A stretch of DNA of 64,000 bases from Tubulanus polymorphus (Eukaryota; Nemertea; Palaeonemertea; Tubulaniformes; Tubulanidae), in the NCBI RefSeq assembly GCF_964204645.1, contig NC_134027.1, forward strand, positions 26,772,485 through 26,836,484. Direction: 5' to 3'. Shown in pieces: positions 12,505-23,700 of the stretch (the stretch's first letter is position 1; the number at the start of each line of letters is the position of its first letter). The notes below the pieces were generated by a model. That model did no database searches. It was not told the DNA's origin and saw nothing but the letters and a program-made list of their open reading frames with translations. A program made the translations under genes and the position numbers.

Positions 12505-13017
12505 ACCGTACGGTGCTGCCTCTATGCTCATCGTTAGCGGGATTTTTATACACTAACGTTAGTCAACTCTGGCAAGCTAAGAGGCCTTTTTATGAACACT
12601 CGATTAGTATATTCGAGTATGCAAAACGTTTTTATGAGCATGGATTATGTCATAATCCGTCATTTTTATGAACATTGGTTATCATAATCGATTAGCATAC
12701 TCAGCATACTCGCTCGGCGAGCAAGTATGCCGATTATCTAATCCAACCGATATGGTGTTCTCGGTAGAAGTCGCTGCTGAGTAGGCCATAATTGAATAAT
12801 TTCTACCTGGCGTTTTTATCAACCAACATACCCGGTTATGCTAATTGACACTAATCGGCTATATAATCTAAATAGCTAATCTATTTCGATTTTGCTGGTT
12901 CATAAAAAGGCCTAAGGTCACGGAGTATAACTGGATAGCACGTCGATTGCCAGAGTTGACTTTAGTTAGTGTATGAAAACCCCGCTAACGATGAGCATAG
13001 TGACAGCACCGTACGGT
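12505..13017. mobile_element. Foldback element 'ACCGTACGGT', copy 7, split by a nested insertion
   Basis: The left half runs to 12581 and the right half resumes at 12914, with a 332-bp element between them. Removing the insert and one 3-bp duplication restores the arrangement seen in the other seven copies. Confidence 0.85.
12582..12913. mobile_element. Nested 332-bp MITE with 3-bp target-site duplication
   Basis: Terminal inverted repeats AGGCCTTTTTATGAAC and GTTCATAAAAAGGCCT. It is flanked by AAG at 12579-12581 and 12914-12916, and the empty site is visible in seven sister copies. The boundary can also be read as a TAA duplication, which with GGCC-starting ends would fit PIF/Harbinger-type elements. 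No ORF. It is younger than the duplication that made its host copy. Confidence 0.85.
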
Positions 13018-13330
13018 CTGGACACCCGGCCCTGTACATCCTTTATTCAGCATCAGGACAACTTGGACCACTCATGGGTTTGAACCCGGGATACTCCCGT
13101 ACATCCTCTTTTCAGCATCAGAACCACTCTGAATCAGTATCAGTAATTGATGGGTTCGATCCCAGGACACCCCTGTACACTCCTCTATTCAGGCATCGGG
13201 ACCACTCTGAATCAGTGTCAGTAATTGATGGGTTCGAACCCGGGACAGCCCTGTACATCCTCTATTCAGCATCAGTACCGCTCTGAATCAGTTATCAGTA
13301 ATAACGCTTTTGTTAAGATATCAACATTTT

Positions 13331-13508
13331 ACCGTACGGTGCTGCCTCTATGCTCATCGTTAGCGAGATTTTTATACACTAACGTTAGTCAACTCTGGCA
13401 AGCTAAGGTCACGGAGTATAACTGGACAGCACGTCGATTGCCAGAGTTGACTTCAGTTAGTGTATGAAAACCCCGCTAACCATGAGCAAAGCGGCAGCAC
13501 CGTACGGT
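13331..13508. mobile_element. Foldback element 'ACCGTACGGT', copy 8
   Basis: Full-length copy. The 76-bp units continue to about 13850 and then decay. Confidence 0.85.
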
Positions 13509-14273
13509 CGGGACACCCCTGTACATCCTTTAATCAGCATCAGGACAACTTGGACCACTCATGGACACCCATGTACATCCTCTACTCAGCATCAGAACCA
13601 ATCTGAATCAGTATCAGTAATTAATGGGTTCGAACCCGGGACACCCCTGTTCATCCTCTATTTAGCATCAGGACCACTCTGAATCAGTATCAGTAATTAC
13701 CGAGGTCTGTGATAAGATTGCTGGATTTGAACCCGGGACACCCCCGTACATCCTCTATTCAGCATCAGAACCACTCTAAATCAGTAATTACTGAGGTCTG
13801 TGATACTCCGATAAGATTGCTGGATTCGAACAAGACTGATTTGGATTCGAGAAAACATCCGATTTTGATAGTTATATTTTTCTGCACGCGAGTACAAGAA
13901 TGTAAACTTCAGATCTGACAACTAAACAATAATGAATCAGTCTAAGAAATAATCAGCAATATAAAAATACTAGGTTCTCTACTTAAACATTACATGGCAG
14001 TAGTTGTAGTAGACTTGTCACTTTAGTCAGAAGGACGGTGCTGTATCCAATCTCAATTTATTACATTTATACCATCTTGTGACAATAATAAGGATGTACA
14101 AACATTTAGATCATCAATAATTTAACAAACAAGATCTTAATTTTTTGAAATTGTGATTGCGGACATTACTGCAGACATCGAACTAAAAATACGAACCTCG
14201 TTATAACGAACTTCAGGGATCCAGAAAATATAGTTATAATCGACAGTTCATTATATCCAATATGAAATTATCA

Positions 14274-14370
14274 AAATGTCTATTTCAACCTGACTTGAGA
14301 GCATTCCGGGTGGCCGTAAGCTAGGCCACCCAGAATGCTCTCCAGTCAGGTTGAAATAGGCCTAGACATT
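14274..14370. repeat. Long near-perfect hairpin in the 3' flank of the HEAT-like gene
   Basis: Arms of about 40 bp flank an 8-base loop (GTAAGCTA). The left arm runs AATGTCTATTTCAACC to CATTCCGGGTGGCC; the right arm is its reverse complement except for two substitutions and one 6-base insertion (GGCCTA). It could be a solo foldback element or the template of a small structured RNA. No sister copy was seen in the window. Confidence 0.85.
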
Positions 14371-14707
14371 ATTTGAGAGGAAATTTTAAGTTTGTTATAA
14401 CCAATAAATCTTTACATCTGAGGTATACATCAAAAGTTGAGGTGATTGTAAGGAAAACAATCTCATCTCAATATCTCATCTCGACTAATGGAATGTACAC
14501 AGTTACGGTTGAAACGGTCACATATCTTACCACGACGTGTAAAACAATAATCTCTAATAACATGTTAACATAATAAAGATAACAATCTACTAACAATATC
14601 ACAGGACTAAGTACATGTATATCAATCTCAAATTACAAAGCAGAAGTCATCAGACAAATCTTCTCTAACTACTATCACTCAGGTTTCAGGCGATGTGGCT
14701 GTATAAA

Positions 14708-17700
14708 CTAGAGATGCCATGACGATGATAAGTTCATATCTATCAGCGAACGAATGACTCGTCGTTCCTGATCGGGTAACATCTTCATTTTACCTTCAAA
14801 CTCTTCATATTTACCTGTCAACATAATACACAATCAATAGTATATGTCTGAATGACTAAGAATTAGAAATAATGTCTAAGAAATGTTTCCTTGAGCTAAT
14901 AGTTTATTCAAGATTTCGACTTAATCCAAATAGTCATTTTAAAATGTACAAACAGAATATAGTTGAAACATCGAATAAACTATACTAGCTCAAGGAGACA
15001 TTGCAGACTGTTTGAGGCTGCTCTTAGTGTGGGATTTTATATGGATACAGGGTCCGATCTAAGGAATGAAAGCCACTTGCCCGGGGGGCAAGCATATCTG
15101 AAATTTTGCTTGTCCCCTCCAAAAGCTACTTGCCCTACACATGCAGTCCAATTATCATCCGTTGTAATGAGTGGGAAAAAGCTTTGAAACTTTAAATTGC
15201 ACCAGCCCGGGGGACAAGTGATGATGATAACCTACTTGCCCTGGTGAGAATATACTTGTCTTGGGCAATCGGACAAGTGCTTAGATCGGACACTGTGGTT
15301 ACAACATGGACTCAGAGAGTTTCATCAATAATTATCCTCTACGTTACCTGGAATCGGTGCAGATTTAAAACAAGTTTGTAATTTCTGTAAGAAATTGGCA
15401 AATATTTCGTCGTAAGCCGACTGAGGTTCATCTTCGTCATCGGACCAGTCATCCCAATCCGATCCTCCGTCGTCTGACTGATGAGTGACAGGTGAAGGAA
15501 TACGTCCCTCTAACACATCGTTCAAATGATTACTAGATCCTGCTGCTCCTGCTCCTGCTCCTCCACTGTTATTACTCGTGTTTAATGCTTGAGACTCGTG
15601 TAGAAGTGGTGCCGGCAATTCTATATTCAAATACAATCATTCAATATTGAGTAAAAGTTTACCAACCCCCAGATTAGACCGGATCCCGAGTTGAGAGTTA
15701 ACTCACAACCAGACTACTGTCCTCATATCTCTAACTGTAGGAGTTTCACGAAAAATAAGAATAATTTGACATCAAAGGTAGAAGTTTAATTGAGAAATGA
15801 ACAAAAAATTACTCTGATTATGAGAGCATTTTAATATTTTCAGAAGGACCTATACCGAGGGTAGTTGAGCTCATCGAAAGAGTAGAAACTACTGGGTTCT
15901 CTCAAACAGTAATCATAGTCAGGTCTACAACCTCTGATAGAGGATCCAGTTCGATGTCAAAGCCATAGTTTTATTCGAGCTCAGAACTGCGGCACTGGAT
16001 TCACAGATGTATTTGAAATAGATACCTGGAATATTCTCATTTTCTGAAGAACATTCTGAATCAGAATCCGGAGTCGGAAATGCTGAAATATGATCAGTCA
16101 GTACAGCTACATCAGCTGCATCCATATCTGGTGCCGGTTTATCACAATTCGGTGCCTGCAACAAAAATAATCATCTTAGATCCAAGACAAATACTTGTAA
16201 ACCGGGAATGAAAGCTTAGAAAGTGCATATTACTGACCTTACTGACGCGAGAACAAACTTCACGAAACATATCGATCAAACTACTGTGATCCCACATCTG
16301 TGTCGTAAACACTAAATAAATATCTAAAATCTGTCGTATTCTACTCACATCCATAGTCTGTAAAATATACATCAATCTCTGATATCTACAACCACCTCAT
16401 ACAACAGGCTGAAGTCGTCTTAGTTGGGACGATCATTATTTTGACAATTTATTAAAACGATGACTTACATTTAGTAAATTGAATAAGAAATATAAATTGG
16501 TACAACTTGGACTCCAAAATAGAAATGATTTTATCAATGCGATGACTTATCCAAATAAAAACTTACAATTAAGAAATTGTATTGCAAATACACCATTTAG
16601 GACTAAGAAATTATTCAGATGACTTTAATATGATATTAATACAATGTCATTTCCAATGATGACTCGGGTTTGACTGTACTGACTGAGTTCTAAACCAACC
16701 TTAATGTTAGTAAGAGATACAAGTTGTTTCAAAGCAGCTTGACAAATCGACCGAACATTCTCCTCAGCAGACGAGCGATCCTGATGTAAGAAATACTGCC
16801 CCGTGTACATAGCTATCGTTCCAACACTGAAACATGTTATTAATAACAGGATTAGAAGAGCAGTGATATTCACACAGTCTCACATCTATTGACACATGTC
16901 ACAATCTATGTGGTATGTAAGAAAGAACATTCAACATCAAATACCGGTATCTGTTAAATTGACCTTTCACTCATCTTCAGGGGTCAATTGACCCTAAGTT
17001 GGATAAAGTTAACCAGCGGATAGTTGACATAGTGACAATTAAAACTTCATTTTTACTATGGTATTCAATCGCATCTATCTCTAACCAACTTTTCAGCAAC
17101 TACAGCCCCCGAGATTCATTAAACTTCAATATTGTGGGTCTATCATATATCAAGTTCCCTCACGCCCTGTCCCTCCCTGTCCCTCTCCCTCCCTCACCCT
17201 CATCCCTCTCCCTCATCCTCACTATCTCTCCCTCACTCCCTCACTCTTCTGTTTACCTTTCAATGAATGTTTTACAGTCATCCAGTTCTCCAGATGTAGC
17301 TCCGATATAATAGATCAATACCGGTAACATTTCAATAACGCACAGCAGATCGGCTTGTTTAAAGAAAGCAGGAAAATACAACATGACAATTTTCAATAAC
17401 TGTTTTTCGACTTGTAGAGCATTTTCGCGTGGAGTCCCAACTTTTATACAACAACTGAAAAATAAGTATGGATGAAAAAATCAATCAGTGACTGATGATT
17501 AATTATAACAGATATAATTTACCTGAGAATTCATGTAAAATCCCATAATGAGAATGAAAATATCAGAAAAAGTTTCCTTGAGCTAGTGTAGTTTATTTCA
17601 TTGATTCAACTATATCCTAATAGTCATCTGCAGGAATACTGTATTCTACTATTAGAATATAGTTGAAATGTTGAAATAAACAAATAACTCAAATAAACTT

Positions 17701-20700
17701 TTTGGACTCAATTTTTCATTGTTATTGCAGGATTTTCTATATTATCGTTACAACACGGACTCAGAGATTATTGTTTTATCAATGGTTATAATTACCTGAG
17801 AAAACCCTCGGAAGGAGTGTGGAATGTTGTTGTTACTGGTTGTGTGTTTTGTATCTGTTCTGGATGTGAATGTGAGAAAACTTTCACTATAAAATCCGAG
17901 ATCGATTTCACTTGTTCCAAGTTCTGTGAAAAGAAAATTGATACCCATCCTGTGTAAGGGCTGTAGGTAAATTCTCCTTATTTATTAATCGTATTGAGTT
18001 TATCATCGGTACCTTTTCTAAATGTGACCGAAAATACAATTGCGATATCATCAGCGTCTCCATGGCAACCAATGACAGACGATCACAAACTGGACGGATG
18101 AGCAATGAATGGACGTAATCCGACCAATCAGAGACGTTCTCAGTTACAGCATCGGTAATTGTTTGCACGACATTCGTACATAACTTCATATTGTCCTGTG
18201 AGAAATTTTGAATCAATTAATTTGTTTATAGTTTTTACCGAGAATTGTATAAAATGTTGACATCATCAGGGCGGATCTAGAAAAAGTGGAGGGCGGGATT
18301 TAAAAGGAAGGACATCCCTCAGGTAAAACAGCCTTGGTGAAGGCTTCAAGCAGGATTCCACCATCAGGGTGAGATATTTTTTAAGAAATCCATCCAAAAA
18401 GTAGCAATTTCCAAGCGTCAAATTCAAAGGCCTCAACAAATTCTGTCTTGACAAAAAAGGTGGCAACCTTGATGAGAAGCCAGAGTCCAGACCCACAAAA
18501 ACCTCCCTCTAGATCTGCCCTTGATCATACTCTCAGCGTACCTGCCACGCAGCAGGCGGATTATTCAACAGATGCTGTAGTTTTCCCGCGTGCGCAACGG
18601 CGCATTTGATAAGAACGCAAAGACCATAACTCATAACACAAGTTTCTGTAATCAGATGACTATTGATAAACTCAACCAGAAGATTCATATCAAACCATCG
18701 AATTACTTCCGATACCAGCGGCAAAACCTAAAATAATACAAAAATGGAAAGAAATTCTTATTTCTAGCAGCAAGACATCATATATTTCATATACCAGGAG
18801 CAGCAGTTGCTCAAAAGACGGTTAAAGTTAACCAGAGGATAGTTGACATAGTGACAATTAAGTTCCAATTCATCCCCCCCCTCCGGTCAACTTTAACCTG
18901 TTACTGTCCTAAGGAATTAATTTTCATAATGACACAGAACTCTTACATAGTTTACAAATCAACAGGTTTCAGTTGAACTGTTGGTATAGATGACTAAGTA
19001 AATACGACAAGTATATACACAGTACCTGTTGTCCCATGCGTCTCACTTCCCAACGACTATCCCCTAAACATTCAATAGTCTGCAATAACATCCTCTCCAA
19101 TAGAATTCTCATTGTTTGTGTATTGACAGCAGATTCTTCAGTTAAAACATCACCATTAGGCTCCTACAAGAATAGATACCTTAAATCACACTTTCAAATA
19201 AAAGATCTAGGCAAATATTGGCTATGCAGCTTATGGGGTAAGAATGATTTCCTGGGAACTGCTCAGTGACCGGGGTTATCCTGCTGAAATCTTTGTCAGT
19301 TTTACTATGATAATATCGATTACACATAGGTACTAATATATGTTGTTTTAAACAATGTAGGACCACGTAAAAATGAGTAAAAAAAGTGGGACTTTTTGGG
19401 GTCTCTGAGTGCTGGAATTTATAAACTGTCTATTTTTGTAACCTGCTCGTACACTTGCCCATGAGTGATTTGCTCATAAGGCTGCTGATGAACAGGTCTA
19501 CAGTTTTAGGAATCTGCAGAGATGAACAACGGGTCTAGGGTATTTGAAAGTTGCTCTCGTCTAAATGGAGTAATTCTTAAAATGACTGAAGGCCTGAAAG
19601 TTGCGAAAACCTATTAGTACATTTTAGTTTGCAATACTGAGGGACCAAACCATCCATAGCTCATCGGGTGACATGACTAGAGGTCAAGGATTTATTGGTA
19701 CAAAAATAATTGGGTTTCTTTATACCTTTTTGACGACGTCAGACTCTTTCGCTAATGAAAGTAAAGCGAATGATCGCGCGTTTTGTTCGGTTGATTTTGT
19801 ATAGTAACAAAAATGTTTGCTCCACGCTCTTTGTCCGCCGAGAGATGAACCGACTCGAAATGAATCACTCGTCTGCGTTCTGTAAAAATCAAACAATGAA
19901 TTCAATTCCTCGATAGGAGCCACCTGAAATATTTCTAGTATTCTAAATAAACTTTTCAGTCTTTTTACAATTGTGGGATTTTACATTCGTTGTTTTATCA
20001 CAGATCCTTGATAAGGGTTTTTAGCTGGAAACTGAAAATCAGTTTATAAAATTCTTTTCAACTATTCGTTTTTTTGAAGGTGGGTTTAACTCTATTATAC
20101 TCTTACTTGCAATAATTTCACGAGCAAATTTCATATGATAGAAAATATTGAATTTTCTTTAATCATATGAAATAAGAACAACTAATATGACGATGATAGT
20201 AGCACACAGTAACACAATATGATGATGGTACATGTATCCGTGTATGCTAGTGAAGCTGAAGCCAAAAACCTTCACAAGAGATTCACAACATTAGCTTCGA
20301 AATACATCAAACTGAACAAATTCTGTATGAATTCAATTCAGACAAGACACGCATCTAGAGGATTTATACACAAAACTCACAACATCGAAGATTTAACAAA
20401 GAAAATAAGTTACACTGACACTTTGAGATCTATTCAGAGATTTATTTGAAATGAATTTAATGAAACACTGATTTCAAATGAATTTCTGAATAAAGGTAGA
20501 AGCATTTTACCCGTAATGTCACATTAACATTGTTTTCATTAATATCAATCTTCAATATTAAGGATCTTTACAGAAATTCACAGAATTTTATACAAAAAGC
20601 TGCTAAACATAGATGAAGCAGACACAGTAATTACACATGTACGTATTTACACATAGATAACGATGATACCTTTTTAGATATTTTCGTCTGCTGTTTTATG

Positions 20701-23700
20701 ATTTATTAATGAAGAAAAAACATGCAAAACTTTATTTAGTCAACAACAGTAGGATGTAATTCACATTTTACTGGATCCAAAACTACAGTTCTCACGTACA
20801 ATTTGGTGCATTCAACATTGATAGGAACATCACTGATACATGGTATGTATAAAAGGGAATTCTATTTTGACGGGTTTTTTCACAATGCAACGATTAGAAA
20901 TAATACTGACCTCAATCTTGGATGAATGTTTTCTGTTTGTGGTTCGTCATTGCTGTCTCGCCTCTAGAAAACATGAGATAATATCAATCAATACCAACTC
21001 ATAAACAGGTTCGGTAATAAAACATAGGAATTGAATTATGTTAGTAAAATACAGTGATATAGCTGGTTCAAACCAAGCATGGAAATCAGAGACTCATAGG
21101 TAAATAAGATAGAAAAAAAACTGACAACAACTTCTTGAAACATTCATTACAAAAATAATTAAAAGATGAACTATTACTTTTATCTTATCACCTTATTTGA
21201 AATAAATGAAGAACGTATAATTAAAATGTGTATTAGAGATGACAAACACTGAAATAGACTTAAAACGATTGAATATAAAGATGAAATATAGCTATTGTAA
21301 AGAGAAATGTGCATCAATTCACATTAAGAAGAACAGATGAAATAATCACTGATAGTTGTTACAATAGTATTGAGCTATTTAACTATTGTCTAAATCTTAA
21401 ATCTCAGAAAAGTTAAATATATTAAACATTGTGTTATCAGTTCGAGCAAAAACCATAAAATCATTCACAAAACCATGATGACAACTTTAATCCTACTCAA
21501 TACATGACACGCGCACTAAAACAATGACAAAATACATCGACAACATGCTGTTAAAACTGACAGACATTTACAGCAGTGGCACATGTAAAATATTCTATTC
21601 ATCAAGTTTACCTTCACCCAGTTGTGCGCTATTACTTGAAATTTCTAGAAAAATTTACAACGTTAGTTCATAATGTTCTAGAAACTAAATGAGCTTCAGA
21701 GCGTACACAATGTCACCAGGACTCAGTTCTACGGCTCTCGAACATTTCAGCGACTCGACTTTAACCGGTTAAAATTTTGATCTTATTATTGAGATAAATT
21801 TTGTGAAAATAAACTCCCTGCGTCAATCTATTCTTAACTCTAGCTCACACAGCTGTGGAACTGGATCCTGATCCTGAAGATTGGTTTCATTGTGCAGCAG
21901 ATTCACATTCAGTATAAGGGGGTAACAGGGTCAGTGGAGTTTGAATTCGATACACAGTAAAATGTTAATCAGTTGACTACCACTACAGCATGCAGCAGAT
22001 ATAAAAAACCAATCGGTCGAAAGGTCCAAATAAAATGGCACAGAAAACATCAATAAACTGAGAAAACCAAATACACGGCTACAAAGAATTTCAGTTTTAT
22101 GTCCATGAATGGCTAATTTTCAGCCAGCATCATACTTTTAATAGAGTTGATAGTTATTTGACATCGATTATCATAGAAGTTTATATGGTTCGTACACAGC
22201 GAAACTAACCTTCAGCATAGCAGGTGGAATCTCTTCAGAAGGCATCGACGTGCTGACTGACGTATGTCTTACAACTGTCCTTCGTTTCAATTTAGCTTCG
22301 TACAACATCTCCGAAACCTACATCCATAAGAATACAAAACATTTTTTACAATTGCAATAATTTCCTGGTATCAGATTAAACATAAACGCATGTAGTAAGT
22401 ACTCTTTAGTTTAACTTGAAATCATGAGTTCAGGCGCGTTTGAAGCAATTTTTAATTGCTGCGGCCAAATGCCAATTTTGGACAGGTTCTACATATTGCT
22501 GCGGCGAATTTACTTAAATTTGTTCAAAAATATGGTATTCATAGAAAAAAAATGTCATTCAGAAAAGAAGTCGCTGCACTTCAAACGCACTGGAGTTTTT
22601 GCTACAAGTGCATTGAGTAGCTTCATCAGGTAAATGGATTAAGTCTTTCCAATAACAACAGCAATTCGAATAAAATCAATTAACTAACACCAGTACATTT
22701 ACTACCTATTGAATGATAATAATGAAAGAAGAGACTAACCCCTGGTGATGGGCAAGGACTAGGAACATTCCAGGATGTTCTCAAACTCCCAGAACTCGGT
22801 GGCTTCATAAACGTGTCTTCCGTTTCTCTACAAAATATTCAAAACATTCACCAAATATTTGAGAACAAACTTTTTTTGTTTGCATTTTCTTTTATAGTTT
22901 AAAATTAATACAAAGATTTCTTCTCACTTTTCTGTCTCATCGATAGATGAATTGAGTCGACTCGGTCCGAACGTATAAAACCAATGATTCTTAATGAGAA
23001 ATTCCAGAATTAACTCATAAGCGAACAGACGACCTTCACGCCATTCCCAAGCATCCACTAATGACCTTTTCTCTACAAATTTAAATGATTCAGTTTTCTA
23101 ATTGATATTCCTAAACTGGAATACGTTTAATTGAAATCAGCCTTGATTCAAAACGTGAAATACGACAAAAGCTTTCATTAAGAATCATCACTTTCATATT
23201 TACCGTGATCATCGAGTGAATGTATCTTAGTAATAGTCAACTGTCTGCGCAATTTTCCGTGTTTGCTTTGTCCGGTTTCCATGGAAATCGATTGTTTCAA
23301 ACGATCAGCATCGACGATCCAATCAGCGGATAGACCTTGGAGTAGTTGTTTTAAATGTATCGGGTCGTTGCAGTCGTGAGCGACGAGGTATTTGAATATC
23401 GTACTCGTAGCTTGTCGAACAGTCGACGCTGGATGCATCAGATACACATTGAACGTGTCGAAATATTCATTACGTTTTTGAAGAAGAAACGATGGAGGGA
23501 TGTGCTGAAATGAAATTGAATGGTTATTCAAAAATAAAATATGGAATCTTGACCAGGTTCCAACAGTTGTTTCTGGGCACAGTTTCATGAAAATATAAAC
23601 TAATTTTTTTGGTTTTATCGTAAAGGGTTACTTTGTGTTTTCCTGAATGAGGACAACAATTTAATTTGTAGTTTTCAGCTTAAATAAGATAAAAACTCAC

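Larger units (their letters stand above)
8500..13850. repeat. Complex satellite block: 76-bp unit, foldback elements, higher-order duplications
   Basis: The basic unit is 76 bp; starts at 9243, 9319 and 9395 show the exact spacing. Each unit carries GGGTTCGAACCC or a variant followed by GGGACACCCCTGTACATCC, with CAGCATCAG and GAATCAGTATCAG segments. Eight foldback elements (separate entries) sit in the array. Higher-order structure: ~9109-9922 is repeated at ~9923-10733 (~812 bp), and ~10556-11995 is repeated from 11996 (1440-bp offset, second copy diverged and interrupted). Short ORFs of 64-119 codons run through it only because of the repeat phase. I see no gene in it. Confidence 0.9.

Noticed and set aside
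8405-13918. Many 64-119-codon + strand ORFs (for example starting MYENPANDEHSD)
   Set aside because: All run through the 76-bp satellite and foldback arms and recur with the repeats. No family signature.
20219-20449. 76-codon + strand ORF in a HEAT-like gene intron
   Set aside because: No homology, no splice or promoter context, and antisense to an intron; probably chance in AT-rich DNA.
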